Under the pieces are notes generated by a model, which was given only the letters and a program-made list of their open reading frames with translations, was not told where the DNA came from and did not search any database. A stretch of 64,000 nt of DNA from Alkaliphilus metalliredigens QYMF. GTDB taxonomy: Bacteria > Bacillota > Clostridia > Peptostreptococcales > Natronincolaceae. Numbering within the stretch: the stretch's first letter is position 1; each line of letters opens with the position of its first letter. The stretch covers positions 1,922,001 to 1,986,000 of the forward strand of contig NC_009633.1 in the NCBI RefSeq assembly GCF_000016985.1, written 5' to 3'. The position numbers and the translations under genes are program-made. Shown here piece after piece: positions 32,996 through 41,812 of this stretch.

Positions 32996-34474
32996 TTGAA
33001 AAAGGTTGCATTTTTAATAATTATTGTTTGGGTTATGACAGCTATACAAGGCTGTAAAAATCAAGAAGATATTATAGTAACCACGGAGAGGTACGCTATG
33101 ACGGAGGCAGTATATGTAAGTGAAGTAAAGCTTCAGGAAGCTTTTTGGTTTATAGACGGAATTGCAATAGTAAGAATAGATGATAAATTTGGATATATTG
33201 ATAATACTGGAAAAATCATTATTGAACCTGTCTTTAATACTGCTGCTCAATTTTCAGAGGGGTTAGCTGCTGTAGAAATGGATGTCAAATGGGGATATAT
33301 TGATAAGACGGGTGATGTGATTATTCAACCACAGTTTGATGAAGGACATAGCTTTGTTGAAGGCTGGGCAAGGGTTAAGGTGGATAAATATTATGGTGTC
33401 ATTGATTCGTCTGGAACGTTTATTGTAGCAGCTAAATATGACCAAATATTTCCCTCTTTCGATGGTTTTATATCCCTTAGAAAAGAAGAACAATATGGGC
33501 TGTTCAATATAGAGGAAAGAATCCTAATAGAGCCTTTATATGAAGAAATAGGGGGATTCGTCGAAGGATTAGCTAGCGTAAAAAAGGATGGTTGGGGTTT
33601 TATTAATAAAAGTGGAAAGATTGTCATTGATACAAGGTTTGAGATGATTAGTTCCTTTTCCGAAGGATTTGCGGCAGTAGCAGTTATGACTGAAGGGGAA
33701 AGAAAGTATGGTTACATAGATAAAACAGGTGAATTTGTAATAGAGCCTAAATTTGATAGAGCAGGAGATTTTATTGAAGGCTACAGCATCGTTACGGAAG
33801 AAGAAAAGTGGTTGGTAATAGACAAGAGGGGTGAGGTAGTAAAATATCTAGAAATTAATGATGTGATTGATATGTCTCATCAGTTTAAACAGGTTGAAGT
33901 AGAAGGAAGATACGGATTCATAGATAATAAAGGCAATTCTATTATTGAACCAAGGTTTGATATGAGTTATAGCACCTTTAACTTTAAAGAAGGAATAATT
34001 ACCCTACGGTTAGACGAAAAATGGGGCTATGGCAATATAGAAGGCAAAATTATAGTGGAACCACAATTTGATGATGCTATGGACTTCATGAACGAATATG
34101 CAGGAAGAGTGGTACTGGATGGAAAGTGTGGCTATGTTAATAAAAATGGTGAAATCATAGTAGAACCACAATTTGATGATGTGGATTTTCTGATGGCAGA
34201 AGGCATTGCCAGAGTGATGCTTGATGAAAGGTATGGATTGGTTAATGATAAAGGAGAGCTGATTGCAGCACCTAAGTACGAAGTTATTGGAGGATTTATT
34301 GAAGGTATGAGTGCAGTTAAGTTGGAAGAGAAATGGGGTTTTATTAATGACACTGGAGAAGAAGTAGTAGAACCTCAGTATGATAATGCCCGTCAATTTA
34401 ATGAAGGTTTTGCCCCTGTCAACCTAGATGGGGAGTGGTATTATATTGATAAGACAGGTGAGGTGGTTTTTTAA
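32996..34474 (+). CDS. WG-repeat lipoprotein
   Basis: The 492-residue protein starts at TTG 32996 (AAGGAGG upstream) with a lipoprotein signal and lipobox IQGC. About ten repeats of the type W-G-Y-I-D-K-T-G-x-I-x-I-x-P-x-F-D fill the rest (PF14903 WG_beta_rep). Such repeats form beta-rich surface proteins of unknown role, perhaps in carbohydrate or protein binding at the cell surface. The repeats are well kept, so the gene is probably functional. Confidence 0.88.
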   Translation: MKKVAFLIIIVWVMTAIQGCKNQEDIIVTTERYAMTEAVYVSEVKLQEAFWFIDGIAIVRIDDKFGYIDNTGKIIIEPVFNTAAQFSEGLAAVEMDVKWGYIDKTGDVIIQPQFDEGHSFVEGWARVKVDKYYGVIDSSGTFIVAAKYDQIFPSFDGFISLRKEEQYGLFNIEERILIEPLYEEIGGFVEGLASVKKDGWGFINKSGKIVIDTRFEMISSFSEGFAAVAVMTEGERKYGYIDKTGEFVIEPKFDRAGDFIEGYSIVTEEEKWLVIDKRGEVVKYLEINDVIDMSHQFKQVEVEGRYGFIDNKGNSIIEPRFDMSYSTFNFKEGIITLRLDEKWGYGNIEGKIIVEPQFDDAMDFMNEYAGRVVLDGKCGYVNKNGEIIVEPQFDDVDFLMAEGIARVMLDERYGLVNDKGELIAAPKYEVIGGFIEGMSAVKLEEKWGFINDTGEEVVEPQYDNARQFNEGFAPVNLDGEWYYIDKTGEVVF

Positions 34475-34556
34475 GGTATAAGGGGTAAAGAATATTTTTT
34501 TTCAAATCATCATAGAGGAATTATACACCTAAAGGGGAGGCGTTCTAATTGTAGTG

Positions 34557-34752
34557 ATGATAATTTTTGTAATTGCAGGGTGCGAACAGGGAGCTTCTTC
34601 CACAAATTAATCATCTAAACAGTCACTATAAAGAGGTTATCGTCCTATATTACTACGTTGAATTATCCTATGAAGAAATGTCAGAAGTTAAATATACAGT
34701 AATCGGGGTCGGTAAGGAAGAAATTAAGAAATTGATATTTTCTATAGAATAA
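34557..34752 (+). pseudogene. Lipoprotein start fused to an ECF sigma factor 3' remnant
   Basis: 34557-34610 encodes MIIFVIAGCEQGASS, a lipobox-bearing start of a lost lipoprotein, stopping at TAA. Overlapping it, 34603-34752 encodes LNSHYKEVIVLYYYVELSYEE, the region 4 of an ECF sigma factor. The same piece is found at about 39680-39760. The junction lies at ACAAATTAATC. Both genes are non-functional. Confidence 0.6.
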
Positions 34753-34785
34753 GGATATGGTTTATTAGCTATATCCTTATTTTTA
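34748..34785 (+). terminator. Rho-independent terminator
   Basis: AATAAGGATAT pairs with ATATCCTTATT around a 12-base loop and is followed by T-rich sequence. A copy is at 39768-39805. Confidence 0.7.
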
Positions 34786-34898
34786 TTGGGTTTAACAGTG
34801 TTGTTATTTGATGCATTTAGAGAATATATAAAAAAGTTTACTCAACTTGGGAACATTTAAAGAAAAACTTCCCTCTATATTAGTGAGGAGGGATTAAC

Positions 34899-35186
34899 TT
34901 GAAGCTGCAAGGCTGTAAAAATTGTGAAACAAAATTTAGCTATAAAGCTATCCAAAGAGCATTCTTTTCGAAAACAGAGAAGCGTTTTAAATGTGAAAAT
35001 TGTGGTACAGAACATAAATTAAAAAGAGATTATCATAGAATTATATCGATTATAGTTGTACTTCCAATGTTTTTACATTGGTTTTTGATATCTCTAGACC
35101 GCTTATTGGTGCTTTCTATTACCATTGCTTATGTCATAGCAATAATATTGTTAATTCCTAATATAGTCAAATACGATAAGATATAA
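34899..35186 (+). CDS. CxxC-20-CxxC family membrane protein
   Basis: TTG 34899 follows GAGGAGGG. The 95-residue product has C-K-N-C near the start and C-E-N-C about 22 residues later, then two hydrophobic segments. It belongs to the same TIGR04104-type family as 7355 and here has its natural length. A remnant of its 3' end is at about 43515-43550. Function unknown; the Cys pairs suggest zinc binding. Confidence 0.75.
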   Translation: MKLQGCKNCETKFSYKAIQRAFFSKTEKRFKCENCGTEHKLKRDYHRIISIIVVLPMFLHWFLISLDRLLVLSITIAYVIAIILLIPNIVKYDKI

Positions 35187-35287
35187 AAAGAACTGGATTA
35201 TTTATAAAGGTAGTTCGCAGCATATCATTTATAAAATACGAATTAATGCGTATTTCATAGATATAGTAAAAATTGAGGAGGATCACT

Positions 35288-35721
35288 ATGTTTCATTCTA
35301 TATTTATAAATATTGGATTTCTTGTGATTCTTCTACTTGGAATTAGAGAAATCACTAAAGAATCAAAGTTATTCAATAAGCGGCTTATAATCATACTAGA
35401 TTGGTTTCTAGTAGTAGCCAACGACAGCTCTATGGGATAATCGGTGATTTATCCCAACAACTAGGGGTATTTTTGAATCACCACAACAGCATTTTAGCAA
35501 AGGGTGAAGTAATAGAGACAGAGCAGTTTCAACAGTATGACCAATTAAAATCAGAGTTGCTCATTTTTGCCTATGAATTTAGATCCAGAGGAGCCAGTAG
35601 CGGAGCTAGACTAGGCATCATACAGCACCGCTTATTTTTAGGTGAAAATGAGATAAACCAGCTGGAGAAAAGAGTTGGTAATATTTTAGAGATTATTGAT
35701 GGATTAACCACTGGAAACTAA
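35288..35721 (+). pseudogene. Array family A, copy 2, with internal deletion
   Basis: ATG 35288 (GAGGAGG upstream) starts like the gene at 51, but after NKRLIII the sequence jumps by 232 bases relative to that gene. The joint lies at AATCATA, which flanks the missing segment in the intact copy (152-158 and 384-390). 232 is not a multiple of three, so the frame is lost; the 3' part stays readable from 35401. Confidence 0.8.
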
Positions 35722-35769
35722 AGCAATGTTTTGATAACAAGGAGGGGATGTACATTTGATGAGTAATAT

Positions 35770-35820
35770 TGTACACATTCTTTTTAAGACGAATTAGATG
35801 GAAAAGACGACACATCAAGA
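35770..35820 (+). repeat. Boundary element (array repeat)
   Basis: GTACACATTCTTTTTAAGAC, GAA, TTAGATGGAAAAGACGACAC. Among the best matches, with the GACGACA tail. Confidence 0.7.
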
Positions 35821-35835
35821 AAAGGAGGGGTTACT

Positions 35836-36012
35836 ATGGATTATACTGGATGGTCTCTGCTCTTCACAGTTGCAAATATTTTGATATGGGTAGGAATAGC
35901 TTATTTTATTTTTAGTTTAGTGGTTAAATTTCCTAAACGAATTAAGCGTATTGAAGAAAAAATCGAAAGAATGGAAGATATGTTAGAAGACATAAGCAAA
36001 AAACTAAATTAA
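35836..36012 (+). CDS. 58-residue protein: one helix plus coiled coil
   Basis: ATG 35836 follows AAAGGAGGGG. One transmembrane segment (about residues 9-29) is followed by a charged helix (RIKRIEEKIERMEDML) with heptad spacing, likely a short coiled coil. The overall plan is that of the gene at 63801. Function unknown. Confidence 0.65.
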   Translation: MDYTGWSLLFTVANILIWVGIAYFIFSLVVKFPKRIKRIEEKIERMEDMLEDISKKLN

Positions 36013-36021
36013 ATAATTGTC

Positions 36022-36055
36022 ACCTCATCTTTTTAATGACTATTTCATGAATTAT
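36022..36055 (+). repeat. Boundary element (array repeat), diverged
   Basis: CACCTCATCTTTTTAATGAC then TATTTCATG. Left half good. Homology with the 32.4-kb gene starts directly after it. Confidence 0.45.
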
Positions 36056-36109
36056 ACGAATTGGTGTATTTTTACAATGGTAATAATTATATTGAAAGGG
36101 GGCATATTT

Positions 36110-36247
36110 GTGAATTTAACAGTTACCACTGCTACATATATCAGTTTTTTTATTTTAGGTTTTGATTTATTAATGAAACTTGTTGCAATATATGTGATGT
36201 ACATAGCTATTAAAGCTTTGAAAGTCTATATTAAGAAGAATTCATAA
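36110..36247 (+). CDS. 45-residue membrane protein, array family C, copy 2
   Basis: Nearly identical to 32421-32558, with the same GTG start and AAAGGGGGC site. The shared segment runs from just after the upstream boundary element to GAGGTTATTTTAA, where it stops and a different gene (a lipoprotein) follows. Intact. Confidence 0.65.
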   Translation: MNLTVTTATYISFFILGFDLLMKLVAIYVMYIAIKALKVYIKKNS

Positions 36248-36308
36248 GGCTTAAGTGTAATAAAGTTATGAGAGGTTATTTTAAAAACAAGGAAGGATTT
36301 TAATACTT

Positions 36309-36881
36309 ATGAAACGGTTGATAGCTTTGATAGTAATTATATTTTTGTTATTTCTTTTCGGTTGTTCCAGTGATAAGAGTTCTAGCGAGAGTGATTCTAA
36401 AAGTAATGGTACAAATATAGTAGAGAACATAGATGAGCTTTATGATAGAGCAATAAGTCTGGTAGAAAGTGGTGAAATTACGAATGAAATTGATATTAAA
36501 AGGGAAGGAAGAAAAGGTTTGTCTCTTAGTAGTGCCTTAGAGGGGACTTGGCTAATAAATGAAAACACTGTATTGATATTTGACGATTTATATTTAAAAC
36601 AGGGAGAAAGCAAATTTAGATATGAAGTTAATGAAGAAAAGGGAGATGTACAACATATTTTTGTGTATGGATTAGAGGGGGTTCTTATTGAAGACAGAAA
36701 ATTATTTGAAGCATTCATCCTGTACGATGAAACCAGGTCTAATATCCAATTGAAGAAAGTTTTCTCTCAATTATTTGGAAGTGATTTAATGTTTCAATAT
36801 AATGCAGTCTTAATAGACGAAGATAACTATGTACTAGGCAATTTCGACTCAGATTTCTTTATAGAAAATCAATTTGATTAA
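36309..36881 (+). CDS. Lipoprotein of unknown function
   Basis: The 190-residue protein has a lipoprotein signal (LLFLFGCSS), a Ser/Asp-rich linker and a mature part with strands (WLINENTVLIFDD...) but no known domain. ATG 36309 has AAGGAAGG about 12 bases upstream. It immediately follows the duplicated family C gene. Confidence 0.7.
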   Translation: MKRLIALIVIIFLLFLFGCSSDKSSSESDSKSNGTNIVENIDELYDRAISLVESGEITNEIDIKREGRKGLSLSSALEGTWLINENTVLIFDDLYLKQGESKFRYEVNEEKGDVQHIFVYGLEGVLIEDRKLFEAFILYDETRSNIQLKKVFSQLFGSDLMFQYNAVLIDEDNYVLGNFDSDFFIENQFD

Positions 36882-37078
36882 TAGAGATTGATGAATTCAA
36901 TTACAGCGTATGACAATGCATTTGCATAAAGGTACTGAAGGCACGCTTAAAGGGCAAGGTTAGAGCACCTACTAAAAAATTCTAAAGTTCTTCATTTTTC
37001 AAGAATTCACTTGTCATTTATATTTTGCTTAAGTTCTGTGATTATACCTTGGGTTCCAATTAGTGGAGGAGGGGGAAA

Positions 37079-37801
37079 ATGAAATATATTGCAGAAAGAA
37101 TGACTAAGAGTGTTTATGTGATCGCTATTTGGGATGAAGCATGGGGTTCTTTTAATAATTGTTACGTGATAAAAAATGCTGGGAAAACTATATTGATAGA
37201 TACTGGAAAGGTAGAGCATGTTGATTATTTCATAAGGGCACTTGGGGAGATTGGAATTGATGAGCATGATATTGATTTGATTATTGTGACTCATGTCCAT
37301 AAAGACCACATTGGTGGCAGTATGGCCTTTAAAAGTAGAGAGAAGAGGATACATAAAAAAGACTATTTTCAATTAGATTCAATACTTCAAGAACAATTCA
37401 CGCCGATTGAAGCAGATGAAGGTTGGATGAATGGGTTAAATTATTTTAGGTTAGGTCACCATACACCAGGCTCATTAGTATTATATTTACCAGCTGAAAA
37501 AGTACTTTTTATGGGTGACTTTCATTGCTTCTTTGGAGTCAAGTCAATTGAAAATGGCTTTGTGTATGAAGGGGTAGAACTTCGAGATCAGTCAAGAGAG
37601 ATTGTATCTGGTATTCTACAGGAGGACCATGCCTTCGAAAAATATAATCTCAGGGAGTACTTTTTAGGACTTAAGAAAATAAATACGCTTCAAATAGATT
37701 ATTTAGCCACTGGTCATGGGGTTGTCTTGAAGGGTGGGATTAAGGAATTTATAGAAGATCTATTACGCCTTGAGCCAATAAGAGGGAGGGAGGGAGGGTG
37801 A
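37079..37801 (+). CDS. Metallo-beta-lactamase-fold hydrolase
   Basis: The 240-residue protein has the zinc-binding motif T-H-V-H-K-D-H near residue 75, H in GHHTPGS, D in MGDFH and a final TGHG. This full set marks an MBL-fold hydrolase; substrates of such generic members range from thioesters to lactones. ATG 37079 follows GGAGGGGGAA. The next gene overlaps its stop by 4 bases, so the two are cotranslated. Confidence 0.85.
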   Translation: MKYIAERMTKSVYVIAIWDEAWGSFNNCYVIKNAGKTILIDTGKVEHVDYFIRALGEIGIDEHDIDLIIVTHVHKDHIGGSMAFKSREKRIHKKDYFQLDSILQEQFTPIEADEGWMNGLNYFRLGHHTPGSLVLYLPAEKVLFMGDFHCFFGVKSIENGFVYEGVELRDQSREIVSGILQEDHAFEKYNLREYFLGLKKINTLQIDYLATGHGVVLKGGIKEFIEDLLRLEPIRGREGG

Positions 37802-38127
37802 ATAAAGAAATGGAATTGTTATTGTATTTGGCAATTATTATGAAAGTCGTCTATCCCATCCTATTGATAGTGGGGGCGGTGATCTGTAATAAATATTATT
37901 TTAAGGAAGGTTTTTATTTCTTTCTTTTTTCATTCATTCTCCAGGTAAATAGATTCGCTGTCCGTTATTATTTAGAGTGGTTTATGAATGATATGCAGTT
38001 TATTGGGTCTTTCAGAGTAGGAACTTTAATGGCCATTTTAGGAAATTTTGAAATGATAGTACAGACAATTATTGCTTTCGTCCTAATTTGGGGACTATAT
38101 AAAAGGTTCACCAGTTTACAAGTTTGA
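37798..38127 (+). CDS. Three-helix membrane protein
   Basis: The 109-residue protein starts at GTG 37798, which overlaps the MBL stop codon (GTGA), with GGGAGGG upstream; ATG 37810 is an alternative. Three or so hydrophobic segments, no known family. Coupling to the MBL hydrolase suggests a joint role. Confidence 0.65.
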   Translation: MNKEMELLLYLAIIMKVVYPILLIVGAVICNKYYFKEGFYFFLFSFILQVNRFAVRYYLEWFMNDMQFIGSFRVGTLMAILGNFEMIVQTIIAFVLIWGLYKRFTSLQV

Positions 38128-38330
38128 TTAAGCTACCCAATCCATATCGAGGAAGCCCAGAACAGATTCTTTAATTGTAGAATTAATTTTAGAACTTTCG
38201 AAGCTCAATACGAAACTGTCAAATATTAATTCTTTTGTAGTTTAAACACCTACAGCTTTTTTGATCAATTGTGGACTTTTGAATTGATATTTTTCGTGTC
38301 TTTTGTCCATGAAGGGTAACAAACACGCAA
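38116..38330 (-). repeat. Decayed minus-strand repeat, copy 1 (with 45726-45950)
   Basis: About 200 bases, from GTTTGATTAAGCTAC onward, match 45726-45950. On the minus strand both encode a similar ending (KESV-GFL, then VA-stop), with stop codons inside this copy. It may be the 3' end of a lost gene such as a transposase; the identity is uncertain. Confidence 0.55.
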
Positions 38331-38403
38331 AAGTATATGCTACATCACATAGATAAAAACTATGTATTAATAAGTTTGAAAAAATATTTTAATAAGGGGA
38401 TAT

Positions 38404-38949
38404 ATGAGTATGATTATAGAAATAAAAACACGGAGAAGCATAAGGAAATATATAGACAAACCAGTAGAAGAGGAAAAGATACTTAAGTTACTAGAAAGTG
38501 GAAGACTTGCCCCATCTGGCAGTAATACACAGCCGTGGCATTTCATTATAGTAAAATCGGAATTAAATAGAGAAAAACTAGCTAAAATATCACATAATCA
38601 AAAATGGATGCTTTCTGCTCCAGTTTTCATAGTATGTGTTGCAGATATACGTTCTAGAATAAAAGAAGAGATCGATATATCAATTGATGAAAGTAGTCCT
38701 CAGCAGGAGTTAAAGCAAATAATCAGAGATACAACAATTGCTATTGAGCATATGGTACTTGAAGCTGAAAGTCAAGGTTTAGGCACTTGTTGGGTTGCAT
38801 GGTTTACTCAAGAAGAAATTAGACCGATTTTAAATATACCCTCTGATAAATATGTTGTGAGTATTCTCACGGTTGGGTATAGTGATGAAATGCCGAAAGC
38901 TCGTCCAAGAAAGAAGCTTGAAGAAATAATACATACAGAAATTTGGTAG
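38404..38949 (+). CDS. Nitroreductase-family protein
   Basis: The 181-residue FMN-binding protein has the family start R-R-S-I-R-K-Y near residue 10, then APSGSNTQPWHF, a central EAESQGLGTCWVAW, and a C-terminal ILTVGY followed by PRKKLEEI. It catalyses NAD(P)H-dependent reductions of nitro or quinone compounds or serves related roles. ATG 38404 follows AAGGGGA. It appears monocistronic. Confidence 0.88.
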   Translation: MSMIIEIKTRRSIRKYIDKPVEEEKILKLLESGRLAPSGSNTQPWHFIIVKSELNREKLAKISHNQKWMLSAPVFIVCVADIRSRIKEEIDISIDESSPQQELKQIIRDTTIAIEHMVLEAESQGLGTCWVAWFTQEEIRPILNIPSDKYVVSILTVGYSDEMPKARPRKKLEEIIHTEIW

Positions 38950-39189
38950 TAATACTTTAAGTAATGTATTACAAGATAGGCTTTTTATAAGGGCTAAGGG
39001 CTAAGTGTTATACGTATTCTAAGAATAATATATCTATTTAACAAAAAAGCACTGAATATTGAGGTTCGATTTTTTTTATGTGCCACAAAATGTTTGAAAT
39101 AGAGGAATCGAAAAATACTTGAAATATTAGCAATATAGCTATTCCTTTATTTACTTCTAAAATATCAATATTAGCCATAAACAAAGCAT
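38950..39189 (+). other. Gene-less stretch ending in intergenic repeat copy 2
   Basis: The first 120 bases show nothing clear. Bases 39075-39190 are the second copy of the repeat at 29152-29271 (TATGTGCCACAAAATG ... ATTCCTTTATTTAC). Confidence 0.55.
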
Positions 39190-39410
39190 AACTTTAAAGA
39201 ACTTCCATTCCTTTTGGAGGAAGCAATGATCGAAGGGGATATGCTGCACTTAAACTATATAAATGATGAAGAGGAAATACATTTATTTCAAGTGCCCCAA
39301 GGGCTTGAATTTGCTATTCATTTGGAATCATTCATACGATGGATGTTGACTATCCAATCGGATTTGAACAAGTTATAGAGCTATTAAGGCAATGGAGTAA
39401 ATTCATTGCT
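39190..39410 (+). pseudogene. Anti-sigma factor gene remnant
   Basis: Start-less and interrupted, but matches the 3' third of 31378-32094 (AMIEGDMLHLNYIND, then a deletion to DYPIGFE). The downstream TGGAGTAAATTCATTGCTT is also shared. The junction with the upstream intergenic repeat lies at about 39190. Confidence 0.7.
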
Positions 39411-39420
39411 TGTTTTATAG

Positions 39421-39831
39421 CCTCGAAGGATATTGTACAAGAAGCCTTTACCATTGCCTATAAAAAGATGGATACCTTGAGAGACTTTAAGCAAGTTTGA
39501 AAGCTGGATTTGTACAATTGGGGCTAACCTGGCCAAGGACAAATGTAAAAAGAACTGCAAGGAGATTTTGACCGATGATTATGATAAGGTGACGCCCATA
39601 GTAAGTGTGATAGAGCCCATGGAGTCACAAGAAGAAATACTAGAAAAACAAGAACTCAAGGCAAATATATTGAAACAAATTAATCATCTAAACAGTCATT
39701 ATAAAGAGGTTATCGTCCTTTATTACTACGTTGAATTATCTTATGAAGAAATTGATATTTTCTATAGAATAAGGATCTGGTTTATTAGCTATATCCTTAT
39801 TTTTATTGGGTTTAATAGTGTTTTGATTTGA
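39421..39831 (+). pseudogene. ECF sigma factor remnant
   Basis: The frame encodes IVQEAFTIAYKKM (region 2), a frameshift near 39497, FESWICTIGANLAKDKCKK, a linker, and LNSHYKEVIVLYYYVELSYEE (region 4), and then runs into unrelated codons. It is a distinct paralogue from 30825, because the linker differs. Not functional. Confidence 0.7.
39768..39805 (+). terminator. Rho-independent terminator, copy of that at 34748
   Basis: AATAAGGAT pairs with ATCCTTATT, followed by T-rich sequence. Confidence 0.6.
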
Positions 39832-39927
39832 TGTATTTAGAGAATATATAAAAACTTCTACAAACTTGGGAACAATTAAAGAAAATTTGCCCTCTATATA
39901 GTGAGGGTTAATAAAATTCAAAAGTAG

Positions 39928-39978
39928 TTTCATATCGTTTTTTAATGTGCATTAGATGGAAAATATGATATAAGACCC
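39928..39978 (+). repeat. Boundary element (array repeat)
   Basis: TTTCATATCGTTTTTTAATG, TGCA, TTAGATGGAAAATATG. It precedes the family B pseudogene. Confidence 0.65.
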
Positions 39979-40040
39979 TTATGGATAGATAATGCTAAAC
40001 AAGTAACTCAGAATATAATCTGCTAGCTTAGAAGGGAGAA

Positions 40041-40594
40041 ATGATAATGTTTTATACCTTAGCTACAACTTTAGGGACTTTGTTTATACTTCAAGGACTC
40101 ATATTATTAACTAGAAGAAAATTTATGGTAAGACGGGAGTATGATGGTGTATTTTACGCTTTCATTACTATATTAAGTCCCATTATATTACTAAATAAAA
40201 TGGGGTACGAAACAAGACTTATATTTATTGGTATTTTGCCTTTTATTGTGTTTGTTATAATCGTAACTAGAGGAAGATACACAATATATAATGTTAATAC
40301 ACAAATGGTATCGTCTGCACTCACTGATATTTTAGAAGCAAAAGGTATGTCTTATGAGGAAGAGAAGAGTTCCGTAATTTTAAAAGATTATGATAATAAA
40401 CGAATATCTTATACCCAGTCATTAAATTCAGTAGAAGTTAATTTAAAAGATGCCAGAAAACTTCTCTTCTATGAAGAACTAAGAACGGAGTGAAGAAGTA
40501 GAATTAAAGATATCAACTTAACGGTATTTCCCGCTACAGGACTTTTTTTATAGTAATAGGAGTAATATTAATAGTTGGATTACAATATTTACAA
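40041..40594 (+). pseudogene. Array family B, copy 2, with nonsense codons
   Basis: About 93 percent similar by eye to 10044-10601 including the ribosome site. A nine-base gap near the start keeps the frame; TTA became TGA at 40491-40493, a TGG became TAG two codons later, and one T is missing from a run near 40550. The first 150 codons could still be made. Since the paralogue has Leu at that place, the TGA is decay, not selenocysteine. Confidence 0.8.
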
Positions 40595-40639
40595 AAAATA
40601 CTAGGATAAGAGGTTCAACGAATTAATCTTCCAAGGACG

Positions 40640-40692
40640 ACACAGTATTTATTTTAATGCGTACTTGATGTAAAGCACGACAAACATAGGAA
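40640..40692 (+). repeat. Boundary element (array repeat)
   Basis: GACACAGTATTTATTTTAAT, GCGTA, CTTGATGTAAAGCACGACA. Shares its left end with 10646 and its right end with 41958. Confidence 0.75.
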
Positions 40693-40703
40693 GAGGAGAT
40701 GGA

Positions 40704-40913
40704 TTGAAAAAACATACAATTAGAAAAATTTTAGTTAAATGGCTTATTTTTTATCTGTTGTATAATTTAATTGGTGCAATAGGATTATTTGCCGGTATAG
40801 ATGGTTTTTCTTATAATTTTCTCCGTGATGATTTTAATTTGCAACTTTTTGTATTAAATTTGACGAGAAGTTTTATCGCGTTTGGAATAGTTTTCGGTTT
40901 TCGGATTTCCTAA
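40704..40913 (+). CDS. 69-residue two-helix membrane protein
   Basis: TTG 40704 follows AGAGGAG. A basic start (KKHTIRK) precedes two hydrophobic segments (about residues 11-30 and 47-67). Function unknown. It is followed by about 140 AT-rich bases with nothing clear. Confidence 0.55.
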   Translation: MKKHTIRKILVKWLIFYLLYNLIGAIGLFAGIDGFSYNFLRDDFNLQLFVLNLTRSFIAFGIVFGFRIS

Positions 40914-41053
40914 GAATTATGAACCTAAAACTAACTTTGAATGATATTGAATACTCTCTGTATAATATCCTATAAGAAAGTGGGATAAGATATGACATTA
41001 ATTAACATGTCCATTTTCATATCATTGAAGACCGAATTTAAAAAATGGAACTA

Positions 41054-41100
41054 AGAGATACTTTTATAGGTAGATTAGATGAAAAGTGCGACGAAAATAT
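41054..41100 (+). repeat. Boundary element (array repeat)
   Basis: GATACTTTTATAGGTAGA then TTAGATGAAAAGTGCGACGA. Right half and tail match strongly. Confidence 0.65.
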
Positions 41101-41168
41101 TTTATAGACTATATCGTATCTGTAGATTTATAGATACTAAAAGCCAATACTTTGAAAGGGAGATTAAT

Positions 41169-41387
41169 ATGAAAAAAATAATGATTGCTGGCATGATTAC
41201 AGGTTTAATATTCTTTTTGTCAATAGCATTTTACCCAATAGTTGATAACTTTGCTTTAAATAATGATTATACACAGATTATTTTACTTTCACTGATATTT
41301 ACTCTAATATTTTGCACATTGACCATTATAGAAGAGATTAAAAAGATTGGAATAAAACTTGATGATGATAAAAAAAATGTTTCTTAA
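41169..41387 (+). CDS. 72-residue two-helix membrane protein
   Basis: ATG 41169 follows AAAGGGAG. Two hydrophobic segments (about residues 3-24 and 37-53) and an acidic/basic tail (IKLDDDKK). The upstream extension of the frame to 41079 runs through a boundary element and is not coding. Function unknown. Confidence 0.6.
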   Translation: MKKIMIAGMITGLIFFLSIAFYPIVDNFALNNDYTQIILLSLIFTLIFCTLTIIEEIKKIGIKLDDDKKNVS

Positions 41388-41441
41388 ATCATATCTTTTG
41401 TTTAATATTACTTAATCGTAGAGTTTTGTATTATGCGAATT

Positions 41442-41475
41442 AAAGGAACCTAAAATACATTAGGTTTCCTTTAAA
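41442..41475. terminator. Hairpin, probable bidirectional terminator
   Basis: AAAGGAACCT and AGGTTTCCTTT form a near-perfect stem around a 10-base loop. The run of A after it would be a T-run on the minus strand. Confidence 0.5.
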
Positions 41476-41488
41476 AATGCCCAATATC

Positions 41489-41765
41489 AACATTGTTCTT
41501 TAACATGCCAAAAAATTAGAAAAGAAGGAGTTTAGTGGTTATAGATGGTGCAGAGTTAAAGGGCGGCACATAACAAGTCATTCCCACTAGGGTTTGTCGG
41601 ACACCGTTAAGGAGCAAGGCAGAACACACTCACTTATAAGGCAAGTTTCTGGAGCATAGTGAGTGTCGGGAATAGGAAAGATGTTAGTTGAAAGCATAAT
41701 ATCGGGGCAAGACGTTGGGGTCATTTGATTTGTCTGATGCTACTGAACATTAGATGTAAAATATA
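41489..41765 (+). ncRNA. Long-form boundary element with structured RNA-like insert, unit 1
   Basis: Left half ATTGTTCTTTAACATGCC and right half GAACATTAGATGTAAA of a boundary element are separated by about 235 bases without a gene. Stems: TAACA 41571-41575 with TGTTA 41682-41686; ATTCCC 41580-41585 with GGGAAT 41668-41673; ACACTCACT 41626-41634 with AGTGAGTGT 41658-41666. The 3' part (AATATCGGGGCAAGACGTTG) is nearly identical to unit 2 at 42.5 kb, while the stems differ in sequence but keep pairing. Confidence 0.6.
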
Positions 41766-41812
41766 TAACAATATTTTTAATCGCAAGTATATAGGAAAGG
41801 AGTGTATATTAT

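Noticed and set aside
40491-40493. In-frame TGA in the family B copy as another Sec codon
   Set aside because: The intact paralogue has a Leu codon here, a second nonsense codon and a frameshift follow, and no Cys or redox motif is nearby.
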